Part shown: positions 43,002 through 50,958 of the stretch, piece by piece | Position numbering within the stretch: position 1 is the first letter of the stretch | Layout of the letters: each line of letters starts with the position of its first letter | Notes under the pieces: generated by a model | What the model saw: only the letters and a program-made list of their open reading frames with translations | Database searches by the model: none | What the model was told of the DNA's origin: nothing | Position numbers and translations under genes: made by a program | DNA from: Amycolatopsis sp. DSM 110486 | GTDB lineage: Bacteria > Actinomycetota > Actinomycetes > Mycobacteriales > Pseudonocardiaceae | Direction of reading: 5' to 3' | DNA length: 64,000 nucleotides | Assembly (NCBI RefSeq): GCF_019468465.1 | Contig: NZ_CP080519.1 | Location: 62,001-126,000 of the forward strand

Positions 43002-43240
43002 GCGACGCGGAAGGCTTGGAGGAGGCCGAATCCTCTCGCGAGATCTTCGAGTACTACGCCATCGCAGGCCCGCTTCCGCATCGCAACCCGCACCCAGGCC
43101 GAGCCGATCATCGGCGACCCCGGTCCCAGGGCGTCTCCTTCACCGGCTCCGAACGCGCTGCTCCGCCGTGTCGCGCGGCACCACCCTCCGCACCGGCGGC
43201 GCGCTCCAACCTCGACCTGAGCCTTGTGGCGAAGCCCCCG
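43002..43240 (+). pseudogene. Decayed aldehyde dehydrogenase remnant
   Basis: Short pieces in changing frames resemble an aldehyde dehydrogenase: LEEAESSREIFEYYA, GVSFTGSERA (family motif FTGSxxVG) and NLDLSLVAKPPT (family motif LELGGKxP). The catalytic Cys region and long stretches between the pieces are missing. The succession of motifs in the correct order supports decay by multiple internal deletions rather than chance. Confidence 0.4.
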
Positions 43241-43270
43241 ACGAAGTACCGTCGCCTCATTCGAGTTTAA

Positions 43271-43282
43271 GAAAGATCTTTC
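43271..43282. promoter_or_regulatory. Palindrome upstream of MFS gene
   Basis: Perfect 12-bp palindrome GAAAGATCTTTC in AT-rich DNA 31 bp before the transporter start. It could be the binding site of the IclR regulator at the end of this cluster. Confidence 0.4.
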
Positions 43283-43312
43283 GGTATTTCGAATCGAAGG
43301 GACTCGGGGTCA

Positions 43313-44677
43313 ATGGCGACAACGATGAGGGCCACCACGGCGATGGGCAGACGGCGGGTCGCCGTCGCGTGCATCATCGGGAACTTCCTGGAGTACTTCG
43401 ACTTCGGCGTGTACGGGTTTCTCGCCGTGGCCATCGGGCACGAGTTCTTCCCCGGCGGGTCCAGCGCGGTGGGGCTGCTGAAGTCCCTGGCGGTGTTCGG
43501 GGTGGCGTTCGCGGTGCGGCCGCTGGGTGGCGTCGTGTTCGGGCTCATCGGGGACCGGGCCGGACGGAAGGTGTCGTTGTCGGCGAGTGTGGCGCTGATG
43601 GGCGTCGCGACGACGTTGATCGGGGTGCTGCCGTCGTACGCGACGATCGGGATCGCGGCGCCGGTGCTGCTGGTGTTGCTGCGGTGCCTGCAGGGGCTGG
43701 CCGTGGGCGGCGAGTGGGGTGCGAGCTCGGCCTACCTGATCGAGACGGCGCCGGCCGACCGGCGCGGGATCCCCGGCAGCTTCCCGTCCATGGCGGCGGC
43801 GCTGGGGCTCATCTTCGGCGCCCTGCTGTCGCTCGCCTTCCAGCTCTCCCTCAGCGCCGCGGCCCTCGACAGCTGGGGCTGGCGCGTGCCGTTCTTCGTC
43901 GCGGCGCCGCTGGCCGCCGTCGGCCTCTACGTCCGCCAGCGGCTGGAGGACACACCGATCTTCGAAGAGCTCGCGAAGAGCGACGCGCCGCGGGCCCGGC
44001 TGAAGGACGCGCTGCGCCGCGACCAGGCGAAGGCGATCTTCGTGACCTTCGGGTTCTCCTGGATCTGCGGGGTGGGCCTGTACTTCCTCGGCACCTACGT
44101 CGTGAACTACCTGACCGCGACCGCGCACGTCGGCGGCACCCGCGCGACCGTGCTGACCTCGATCGGGCTCGCCATCTACTGCGCGCTGTGCCCGCTCGCG
44201 GGCCGGCTGTCCGACCGGCTGGGCCGGCGCCGCACGCTGCTGTTCGGCTGCCTCGGCCACGTCGTGTTCGGCATCCCGGTGTTCATGGCGCTCGGGACCG
44301 GGTCGACGCCGGTCGTGATCGTCGCGCTGATCGTGTTCGCGATCTTCCAGGCACCGATCAACGCCAACACCTCGCTGGTGCTCATCGAGATGTTCCCGGC
44401 CTCGACGCGGCTCACCAGCGGGGCGCTCGGCTTCAACCTCGGCGTCGGCGCGCCGTCGGGCTTCGCGCCGCTGGTCGCCGCGGCGCTGGTGGTGTCGACC
44501 GGGCTGAGCTACGCACCGGGCATCCTGCTGGTCGGCGTCGCACTGATCTGCGGGCTGATCCTGCTGTTCTGGCTGCCGGAGACGGCCGGGCGCGACCTCA
44601 CGCTCGACGTCGACGCGACCAAGTCCGGCCCCGCCCCGACGATCGCGGGCAAGGTGACCGAGGTCGTGTCGCCGTGA
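43313..44677 (+). CDS. MFS transporter, metabolite:H+ symporter type
   Basis: A 454-residue carrier of the same metabolite:proton symporter family as the gene at 16471 but only distantly similar. Features: GNFLEYFDFGVYGFLAVAIGHEFFP, GLIGDRAGRKVSL, LLRCLQGLAVGGEWGASSAYLIET, and LAGRLSDRLGRRRTLLFG. It opens a gene set with an alcohol dehydrogenase, CoA-transferase and dehydroquinase-like protein and should import their substrate, perhaps a shikimate/quinate-like or other organic acid. ATG 43313 has a weak ribosome site. One base overlaps the next gene. Confidence 0.92.
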   Translation: MATTMRATTAMGRRRVAVACIIGNFLEYFDFGVYGFLAVAIGHEFFPGGSSAVGLLKSLAVFGVAFAVRPLGGVVFGLIGDRAGRKVSLSASVALMGVATTLIGVLPSYATIGIAAPVLLVLLRCLQGLAVGGEWGASSAYLIETAPADRRGIPGSFPSMAAALGLIFGALLSLAFQLSLSAAALDSWGWRVPFFVAAPLAAVGLYVRQRLEDTPIFEELAKSDAPRARLKDALRRDQAKAIFVTFGFSWICGVGLYFLGTYVVNYLTATAHVGGTRATVLTSIGLAIYCALCPLAGRLSDRLGRRRTLLFGCLGHVVFGIPVFMALGTGSTPVVIVALIVFAIFQAPINANTSLVLIEMFPASTRLTSGALGFNLGVGAPSGFAPLVAAALVVSTGLSYAPGILLVGVALICGLILLFWLPETAGRDLTLDVDATKSGPAPTIAGKVTEVVSP

Positions 44678-45696
44678 TGCGAGCCGCGGTGCTGACGGCG
44701 CCGGACCGCTTCGAGGTGCACGACCGCCCGGTCCCCGAACCCACGGCCGACCAGCTGCTCGTGCGGGTGGCCGCGTGCGGGATCTGCGGCCACGACGTGC
44801 TGGCGCGCAAGGGTTTGCTGGCCGCCAAACCCGGCCAGGTGCTCGGGCACGAGATCGCCGGACGCGTCGAGGCCGTCGGTCCCGCCGGCAACACTTCGTG
44901 GCTGGGCCGCCGGGTCGCGCTCGTGCAGCGGTTCCCGTGCGGCACGTGCGCCGAGTGCGTGGCCGGGCACACCAACACCTGCCGCAGCGGCCCGGGCTTC
45001 TACGGCGAGGACCTGCCCGGCGGTTACGCCGAGTACGTCCTCGCCGGGCCGGTCAACGCGGTCGCCCTTCCCGACACCATCGACGACGCCTCAGGCGCGA
45101 TCCTTTCCTGTGCGCTGGGCACCGGACTGCATGCGCTGCGCCGCACCCGGGCCGCGGCAGGCGACGTCGTGCTCGTGACCGGCGCGAGCGGCGGCGTCGG
45201 TGTCCACACGGTACGGATCGCCGCCGCACTCGGCGCCACCGTGATCGCCCTGACGAGCAGTGACATCAAAAGGCAAGCGCTACTGGACTCGGGCGCCCAA
45301 GCCGTGGTGACCGTCGCGGAAGGCGCACCGGCCGTGCGCGCGGCCGCCGCGGACCTTGGCCGCCCGCGCGGAGTCGACGTCGCGATCGAGACCACCGGCA
45401 CCCCGACCTTCACGCTGTCGCTGAAAGCCTTGGCGCCGCACGGAAGGCTGGCCGTCGTCGGCAACACCGACCCCGGCGCCGTCGAAGTCCACTTGGGACT
45501 CATGATCCTCAAGGAGCTCGAAATCGTCGGCTCGGCCCACGCGAACCGCCGGGAGCTGCTCGACGTCGTCGACCTCGTCTCCAGCGGCAAGGTGACCCCC
45601 GTGCCGCCGCGGGTCTGGCCCCTCGACGACGTCGCCGCCGCCCACGCCGCCGTCGACTCCGGCGCGTTCGTCGGCCGGGCAGTGGTCCGGCCGTGA
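44677..45696 (+). CDS. Zinc-dependent alcohol dehydrogenase (MDR family)
   Basis: A 339-residue medium-chain dehydrogenase. Catalytic zinc ligands appear in CGICGHDV (Cys) and GHEIAGRVEAVG (His-Glu); the structural zinc site is reduced to CGTCAECVAGHTNTC with four cysteines. The nucleotide-binding motif is VTGASGGVGVHTVRIAAALGA. ATG 44677 overlaps the transporter stop by one base, and the stop overlaps the next GTG. Substrate unknown; probably oxidises an alcohol group of the imported compound. Confidence 0.93.
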   Translation: MRAAVLTAPDRFEVHDRPVPEPTADQLLVRVAACGICGHDVLARKGLLAAKPGQVLGHEIAGRVEAVGPAGNTSWLGRRVALVQRFPCGTCAECVAGHTNTCRSGPGFYGEDLPGGYAEYVLAGPVNAVALPDTIDDASGAILSCALGTGLHALRRTRAAAGDVVLVTGASGGVGVHTVRIAAALGATVIALTSSDIKRQALLDSGAQAVVTVAEGAPAVRAAAADLGRPRGVDVAIETTGTPTFTLSLKALAPHGRLAVVGNTDPGAVEVHLGLMILKELEIVGSAHANRRELLDVVDLVSSGKVTPVPPRVWPLDDVAAAHAAVDSGAFVGRAVVRP

Positions 45697-46661
45697 CCGC
45701 CCCGCTGCACGGCATGACCGTGCTCGACCTGAGCCAGCAGCTGCCGGGACCATACGCGACCTTCCTGCTCGCGTCACTCGGCGCCGACGTCCTCAAGGTC
45801 GAGCCGCCCGCCGGCGACCCGGCCCGCCGCTTCGACCCGCCGATGTTCGAGCGCGTCAACGCCGGCAAGCGCAGCGTTTTCCTCGATTTGAAGTCGCCCG
45901 CCGACCGCGAGCGACTGCTGGAGCTGGCAGCCGGGTGCGCGGTGTTCGTCGAGGGCTTCCGCCCCGGCGTCACCGCCCGCCTCGGCTGCGACGAGAAGGC
46001 CGTGCGCGAGGTGCGCCCGGACGTCGTCTATTGCTCGATCAGCGGAATGGGCCAGACCGGACCGCTGGCGGGCCATCCCACGCACGACCTGTCGCTGCAG
46101 GCCATGGCCGGAATCCTCGGCGATGCGGGAGAGTCCGACCGCATCGGCGTGCCGTGGGTCGACCTCGGCACCGCCACCACGGCCGCACTCGCGATCACCG
46201 CGGCGTGGCACGCGGGCGGCGGCACCTTCCTCGACCTGGCGATGCTCGACGTCGCGACGGGCTGGAGCTCGGTCAAACCCCTCGCCGTCACGGAGCCGGA
46301 GGCGACCTACGGCGTCGTCGGGGCCACGGACGGCTTCGTCGCCCTCGCGCTGCTCGAAGACCACATGTGGCTCCGCCTGTGCACGGCGCTGGGCTGGCCC
46401 GCCGACCCGGCCCTGGCCACCTACGCCGAGCGGCGCGGCCACGCGGCGGAGATCCGCGCGCGGCTGGAAACCGCGTTCGCGCAGTGCACCGTCGCGGAAC
46501 TGATCGCGCTGGCCCACGAGCACGACCTGCCGCTCGGCCCCACCGACGCCACGGGCGATCCGGACACCGTCGCCCAGCTGCGCGCCCGGGGCCGCGACGG
46601 CAGCCCGGCAGCGCGCCACACCCCGTTGCCGCTCAACCTGATCACCCCGCAGGAGTCCTGA
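45693..46661 (+). CDS. Family III CoA-transferase (CaiB/BaiF), short form
   Basis: A 322-residue CoA-transferase, shorter than the usual 380-400. Motifs: MTVLDLSQQLPGPYATFLLASLGADVLKVE, NAGKRSVFLDLKSP, FRPGVTARLG, catalytic Asp in HPTHDLSLQAMAG (about residue 131), and WVDLGTATTAALAI. The large-domain part after about residue 200 is abbreviated, as in the alpha-methylacyl-CoA racemase-like branch, so racemase activity is also possible. GTG 45693 overlaps the upstream stop. Confidence 0.92.
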   Translation: MTAPLHGMTVLDLSQQLPGPYATFLLASLGADVLKVEPPAGDPARRFDPPMFERVNAGKRSVFLDLKSPADRERLLELAAGCAVFVEGFRPGVTARLGCDEKAVREVRPDVVYCSISGMGQTGPLAGHPTHDLSLQAMAGILGDAGESDRIGVPWVDLGTATTAALAITAAWHAGGGTFLDLAMLDVATGWSSVKPLAVTEPEATYGVVGATDGFVALALLEDHMWLRLCTALGWPADPALATYAERRGHAAEIRARLETAFAQCTVAELIALAHEHDLPLGPTDATGDPDTVAQLRARGRDGSPAARHTPLPLNLITPQES

Positions 46662-46662
46662 C

Positions 46663-47190
46663 ATGTCCCTCTCGCGCTTCCGCGGACCGGACCCGACACC
46701 GTGGCGCATCGGCGTGATCGACGGCCCGAACATGCCCAACCTCGGCCACCGCTCCGAGACCATCTACGGCCCGATCAAGTCCCTGGCCGACCTCCAAAAG
46801 CTCGTGGCCGAGATGGCCGGTGAGCTCGGCGTGTCCGTCGTCCCGTTCGCCTCCAACCACGAGGGCGAGATCCTCGACTTCATCCACCGCACCGCGCGCG
46901 AGATCGACGGCTACGTCATCAACCCCGCCGACCTCACCACCTACGGCGAAGCCACGCGCCACGCCCTCGACGACACGACCAAACCCGTCGTCGAATGCCA
47001 TTTCGCCAACACCGCCCGGCACTTCGCCGAGGTGACGCCGCCGCAGCTCGTGCAGCAGTCGCGGTTCACCTACACCGCGACCGGCCTGGTCATGGGCCTG
47101 CGCCAGTACAGCTACCTCGGGGCGCTCCTGGCCCTGACCCTGGCGCTGGACGACGCGGATTTCCTCGCCGGCGGGACCCGCCGGCACTGA
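46663..47190 (+). CDS. Divergent type II dehydroquinase-like protein
   Basis: A 175-residue flavodoxin-like protein of the AroQ (3-dehydroquinate dehydratase II) family. Conserved: DGPNMPNLGHR with Arg30, Tyr35 in IYG, SNHEGEILDFIH (65-75), INPAD (about 86-90) and His113 in ECHFAN. The canonical THTS motif after INPGA, which carries an active-site His, reads TTYG here (His replaced by Thr93), and the downstream Arg of REEFR is not evident. It may therefore act on a related ring compound or hydrolyse another bond. It lies in a catabolic cluster, not with aro genes. ATG 46663 follows the CoA-transferase stop directly. Confidence 0.82.
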   Translation: MSLSRFRGPDPTPWRIGVIDGPNMPNLGHRSETIYGPIKSLADLQKLVAEMAGELGVSVVPFASNHEGEILDFIHRTAREIDGYVINPADLTTYGEATRHALDDTTKPVVECHFANTARHFAEVTPPQLVQQSRFTYTATGLVMGLRQYSYLGALLALTLALDDADFLAGGTRRH

Positions 47191-47193
47191 TCA

Positions 47194-47226
47194 CCCCGGC
47201 CGTCTTGCCACCGGCGACGGCCGGGG
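47194..47226 (+). terminator. Hairpin after the dehydroquinase-like gene
   Basis: Eleven-bp perfect arms CCCCGGCCGTC and GACGGCCGGGG with an 11-base loop, 4 bp past the stop codon. A CTTTTTGG run follows 10 bases later. It probably reduces read-through into the IclR gene. Confidence 0.6.
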
Positions 47227-47247
47227 ATCGGCTAGGCTTTTTGGCGG

Positions 47248-48063
47248 ATGACCAGCGACGAAAGGCAGGGGTGCGTGGCAGCCGACACAGGAGCGGAACG
47301 GTTCTCGCGGGTGTTCGACACGCTCGAGCTGCTCGTCGGGCACCCGGAGGGCATGACGCTCACCGAGATCGTGAAACGGCTCGGGATGCCGGCGAGCAGC
47401 GCCCACAACCTGTTGCAGCGGATGGCCGCCACCGACGTCATCGTGGTCTCCGACGACCTGCGCTACTCGCTCGGCTCGCGCGCGGTGCGCCTGGGCATCC
47501 GCATCGTCGACGGCCTGGAGGTGCGTGACGTCGCCCGCCGCCCCCTGCAGGAGCTGACCCGCGCGACCGGCGAGGACGTCTACCTCGCGGTGCGCCTCGG
47601 CACGCGGGTGTCCTACATCGACCGGTTCCCCGGCACGCGCCCGATCGCGGTCGACATCCGGCTGGGCCAGTCGCTGTTCCTGCACGCCACGGCCGTCGGC
47701 AAGCTGTTCGCCGCGTTCCACCCGCCGCTGCACCGGCGGCTGATGGGCGAACCGCGGCCGCGGCTGACCGAGCACACGCTCACCGAAGAGGCCGATCTCG
47801 AGCGCGAGCTGGAGACGATCCGGCGCGCCGGCTACTCCGTGAGCCGCGAGGAAGCCATCCCCGGCGTCGTCGGCTACGGGTTCCCGATCCGCGACGCGTA
47901 CGGCGAGATCACGGCCGCCATCCACATCTCGGTGCCGCTCGCGCAGATCGACGAGACACACGAGAAGCTGTTGCTGGACAAAGCTTTCGAGGCGGCCGCC
48001 TCGATCGAAGCCGACCTGGGCCGCAGCGGTGCGGACCTGTCGCGGCGCGGCCGCCGGGCCTAG
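47248..48063 (+). CDS. IclR family transcriptional regulator
   Basis: A 271-residue regulator. The winged helix-turn-helix (RVFDTLELLVGHPEGMTLTEIVKRLGMPASSAHNLLQRM, about 20-60) and the GAF-like effector domain (YLAVRLGTRVSYIDRFPGTRPI, FLHATAVGKLFAAF, GVVGYGFPIRDAYGEITAAIHIS) are both complete. IclR proteins usually control adjacent catabolic operons for aromatic or shikimate-type acids. It is the last gene of the 43313-48063 set, so it is the likely regulator of that set. ATG 47248. Confidence 0.95.
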   Translation: MTSDERQGCVAADTGAERFSRVFDTLELLVGHPEGMTLTEIVKRLGMPASSAHNLLQRMAATDVIVVSDDLRYSLGSRAVRLGIRIVDGLEVRDVARRPLQELTRATGEDVYLAVRLGTRVSYIDRFPGTRPIAVDIRLGQSLFLHATAVGKLFAAFHPPLHRRLMGEPRPRLTEHTLTEEADLERELETIRRAGYSVSREEAIPGVVGYGFPIRDAYGEITAAIHISVPLAQIDETHEKLLLDKAFEAAASIEADLGRSGADLSRRGRRA

Positions 48064-48070
48064 CACCGCC

Positions 48071-48505
48071 TCAGTCGAGGCAGAACTCGTTGCCCTCGAC
48101 GTCCTGCATCACCAGGCACGACTCGTTCTCCTCGTCGGCGACCAGCAACTGCTGGCGAACCGCGCCGAGCGCGACCAGGCGGGCGCATTCGGCTTCGAGG
48201 ACGGCGACACGCTCCGCACCCACGAGCCCGGTGCCGACCCGCACGTCGAGGTGCACCCGGTTCTTGACGACCTTGCCTTCGGGCACGCGCTGGAAGTACA
48301 TCCGCGGGCCGGCGCCGGTGGGATCACCGCACACGAACCCCGCGTCCTGTTTCTCCGGCGGCAGAGAGCGGGTGAACTCGTCCCAGGTCGCGAACCCGTC
48401 CGGCGGCGGCGGGACGACGTAGCCGAGCACCTCGCACCAGAACCGCGCGACGCGCTCCGGCGACGCGCAGTCGAAGGTGATCTGGACCTGCCTGACTGAC
48501 CCCAT
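48071..48505 (-). CDS. VOC superfamily (glyoxalase-like) protein
   Basis: A 144-residue protein of the vicinal-oxygen-chelate fold as a single two-unit domain. Motifs are VQITFDCASPERVARFWCEVLGY, PRMYFQRVPEGKVVKNRVHLDVRVG, with a His in RVHLDV and Glu in DVEGNEFCLD as metal-ligand candidates. Many actinobacterial homologues are of unknown substrate; antibiotic-resistance or dioxygenase roles cannot be claimed. It converges on the IclR gene 7 bp away. Confidence 0.88.
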   Translation of the reverse strand: MGSVRQVQITFDCASPERVARFWCEVLGYVVPPPPDGFATWDEFTRSLPPEKQDAGFVCGDPTGAGPRMYFQRVPEGKVVKNRVHLDVRVGTGLVGAERVAVLEAECARLVALGAVRQQLLVADEENESCLVMQDVEGNEFCLD

Positions 48506-48722
48506 CGGCCCACCCTAGCCCGGCGTCGTCTTCCCCCGCACGCGAAAACCGGTGGAGCGATGCCGCCGTGCGCCATTACCGTGCTGTCGAACCACGTTGC
48601 CCAGGAAAGGGCGTGCCGTTGTACACGCTGTGAGACCTCCCGAGAGCTGATTCGTCGCGCGTCGCGCCTGTGCGCCGCGCTGACTTTTGCTGCGGACTTC
48701 TCACAGAAACCAGTGTACTTCT

Positions 48723-49307
48723 GTGCTCACCCATTGGGTGGTCGAACCCACCCGTTTTCCCGTCCTGCTCCGTCGCTGCACGGCCTGCGGTCACGACCGT
48801 TTCCGCGCCAGTGGCAAATTCCGCGTCAACGCAAACCACAAGCTCCTCGACGCCTGGCTCCTCGTGCTCTGCTCCTCGTGCGGAGACACGGCGAAACTAT
48901 CGGTCCTGGAGCGGGTCAACGTGCGCTCCGTCCGTCCCGAACTGATGGAACGGTTGCACACCAACGATCTCGGCCTCGCCGCCGAGCTGCTCCAGGACCC
49001 GGTCGTGCTGCACCGCAACCACGTCGCCCTCGACTGGGCCGGCGCCTGGCGCCTCGACACCGGCGGATCGGATCACCTCGACCGTGAGGTGATCGACGTT
49101 TCGGTCCGCTTCGCCGCCCGGATTCCAGTCCGGCCGGTGCGCTTGATCGCCGACGGCTGCGCACTTTCGCGCGCCGAGGTCGAAAGGCTGCTCGCCGAAG
49201 GGAAACTCGTTTCGGCGGCCCGCCTGAGCGGCAAGCTCTCCGGCGACTTCACCTTCACGCTGTGTTGTCTGCCCCGGCTCCGCCGGGGCGGGCGACATCG
49301 CCTTTGA
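48723..49307 (+). CDS. DUF1062 family protein
   Basis: About 194 residues of the DUF1062 family. Two CxxC pairs (CTACG and CSSCG, about residues 18 and 48) probably hold a zinc ribbon, flanking FRASGKFRVNANHKLLDAWLLVLC; the C-terminal half contains RFAARIPVRPVRLIADGCALSRAEVERLLAEG, an S4-like helical motif. GTG 48723 (VLTHWVVEPTRFP) gives the family-like N terminus; the frame extends 36 bp further upstream. Function is unknown; some relatives sit beside translation or regulator genes. A 32-bp inverted repeat follows the stop immediately. Confidence 0.8.
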   Translation: MLTHWVVEPTRFPVLLRRCTACGHDRFRASGKFRVNANHKLLDAWLLVLCSSCGDTAKLSVLERVNVRSVRPELMERLHTNDLGLAAELLQDPVVLHRNHVALDWAGAWRLDTGGSDHLDREVIDVSVRFAARIPVRPVRLIADGCALSRAEVERLLAEGKLVSAARLSGKLSGDFTFTLCCLPRLRRGGRHRL

Positions 49308-49375
49308 GCCGGTGTGGGGATCGAGCGGTCGGATCGGCCTGGCGGCCGATCGCACCGCTCAATCCCCACACCGGC
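49308..49375. terminator. Long inverted repeat (32-bp arms) between convergent genes
   Basis: Arm 49308-49339 pairs with 49344-49375 apart from three mismatches, with a 4-base loop; the outer arm includes GCCGGTGTGGGGAT. It begins at the base after the DUF1062 stop and lies 43 bp before the convergent gene end. It would fold into a very stable hairpin on either strand. There is no U tract. Confidence 0.8.
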
Positions 49376-49417
49376 GCGATCTCGCGGCGGTGTTCAGTAC
49401 AAAACCCCCAGCCGGGT

Positions 49418-50548
49418 TCAGTCCAAAAACGCCCAGCCCGGGCGGCCCGACTTGCAGGTTTCGTAGGCCACGGGGTCGATGGTCTGGTAGATGCCGATCA
49501 CCGTTTCGCCGTCGCAGGTGACGCGGCACAGGTGTTCGTCCAGACCACGCAGGCTGATGCGGGTGCGGGGGTTCGTGAGGTCGTAGGTCTCGCCCTCGGT
49601 CAGCTCCGGGCCGTCGTAGGAGCCCTGGTGGATGCCGCTTTCCGGGGTGCCGCCGTACATGCCGCAGCGCAGGAACGCCGTCTGCAGGCCGAGGTGCTCG
49701 TAGTGCAGCTGCTTGACCTCGCCGGTGCCGAGGCGGTAGTCGACGATGCCCTCGGCGAAGATGTCGGTGTCGGGGTCGAAGCGCAGCCGCCGCGTCGGTT
49801 TGGCCACGCGCGTCGCGCCGGGCCGGCTGTCGCCGAACGGGTAGTACACGCGGTCGCCCCACAGCGTCCAGTCGGAGAACGGCACGAACGCGTTGCCGGA
49901 CACGCCCACGTGGAGCCGTCCGCCGAGCGACATCGCCGGCCCGCCCACCCCGCGGCCCGTGCCCCAGTGCCGGTCGCGGGTGCCCGCGGAGCCGGGGCCG
50001 AGCTCGACGCGGGTGCCGTCGACCTCGACCCAGCCCTCGACCGTGCCGAAGCCCTCGAACCCGGCGGTGACGTCGTTGCGCCGGCCCGGCGGCGTGCCGT
50101 GGGCCGAGTCGGACAGGGGCTCGCGGAACACCTGCCGGGTGGTGTCGCGGAAGGTCAGGTCGTAGCTGATGCCGTGCTCGTTGGGCTCGAGCACGTAGCG
50201 CCATTCCCGCAGGCCGCGGATGATCTCCGGGGCGATCGGGCCGATGCGCAGATCGGCGCGGTCCACGCCGAGCGCGCGGAAGCTGCGCACGGAGGTGTGC
50301 CGGCCGCGGAAGTTGACGATGGCGTAGGCCTCGGCGCGGTCGAGGTTCGGGTAGAAGCTGCCGCCGGTCGCGACCATGACCTCGCCGGTCGGGTCGTGGC
50401 AGATCATCCAGTACCGCTCGTAGGCGCGCGGGTCGCCGGTCGCCATCACGCGGATCGGGTCCGGCGTCTGGTGGATGAGGTAATCGTCCAACGGGGACAG
50501 GGGGAACTGCTCGGCGAAGTGCTCGTCGCCGACGGTCAGGTCGCTCAT
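49418..50548 (-). CDS. Beta-rich protein of unknown function (AttH/DUF7064-like)
   Basis: A 376-residue protein with no clear enzymatic motif. The sequence is rich in predicted strands and Trp/Gly/Asp, for example SFYPNLDRAEAYAIVNFRG, FEGFGTVEGWVEVDG, GTRDRHWGTGRGVG, FVPFSDWTLWGDRVYYPFG and GEVKQLHYEHLGL. This layout resembles the double-lipocalin AttH/hydroxyneurosporene-synthase-like fold found beside acyl-CoA enzymes in actinobacteria. GGAGG lies 5 bases before ATG 50548; an upstream GTG at 50554 is possible. It is the last gene of the minus-strand cluster and may act on its intermediate. Confidence 0.75.
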   Translation of the reverse strand: MSDLTVGDEHFAEQFPLSPLDDYLIHQTPDPIRVMATGDPRAYERYWMICHDPTGEVMVATGGSFYPNLDRAEAYAIVNFRGRHTSVRSFRALGVDRADLRIGPIAPEIIRGLREWRYVLEPNEHGISYDLTFRDTTRQVFREPLSDSAHGTPPGRRNDVTAGFEGFGTVEGWVEVDGTRVELGPGSAGTRDRHWGTGRGVGGPAMSLGGRLHVGVSGNAFVPFSDWTLWGDRVYYPFGDSRPGATRVAKPTRRLRFDPDTDIFAEGIVDYRLGTGEVKQLHYEHLGLQTAFLRCGMYGGTPESGIHQGSYDGPELTEGETYDLTNPRTRISLRGLDEHLCRVTCDGETVIGIYQTIDPVAYETCKSGRPGWAFLD

Positions 50549-50558
50549 CGCCACCTCC

Positions 50559-50957
50559 TCAGCTCGGGTCGGCTTCGATCCGACGGACCAGGTACTCGGT
50601 GATCTCCCGCCGGGCGGCGGTTCCGTCCGCGGTGTCGGGCAGGTTCGTGATCACGCGGGACAGCAGCGCTCGCAGCTCGGCGTTGCGCTGGGCGGCTTGA
50701 GCGACGTCGTAGCCGGCGGGTTCAGCCGCCGCGGGGATCCCGATGTCCTGCGCGTGGCGGGTCAGCAGCTGCGCCATGGTGGCGTTGTCGTTGACGTAGA
50801 AGGGAAGCAGCTCGGACCACGAACGGCCGATCTGCTTCAGCAGCCGCCGCACGTTGGCCAGGTTCTCGCGGGAGTCCCGGCTCAGCTCGGCGTCGCCTGC
50901 GACGTCGTCCAGCAGGCGCTGCGCACCGTGCAGCTGGTCCTCGATGGTCGGGCGCAC
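50559..50957 (-). CDS. Small helical protein, possible kinase partner
   Basis: A 132-residue, all-alpha protein with no family recognised: DQLHGAQRLLDDVAGDAELS, RENLANVRRLLKQIGRSWSELLPFYV, and ARREITEYLVRRIEADPS. AAAGGAG lies 6-7 bases before GTG 50957. It begins 2 bp after the stop of the APH-like kinase gene. In the Pseudomonas levulinate operon, the APH-like kinase LvaA needs the small protein LvaB encoded beside it; this gene has the same size and place, although sequence similarity is not evident. The name is left open. Confidence 0.75.
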   Translation of the reverse strand: MRPTIEDQLHGAQRLLDDVAGDAELSRDSRENLANVRRLLKQIGRSWSELLPFYVNDNATMAQLLTRHAQDIGIPAAAEPAGYDVAQAAQRNAELRALLSRVITNLPDTADGTAARREITEYLVRRIEADPS

Positions 50958-50958
50958 G

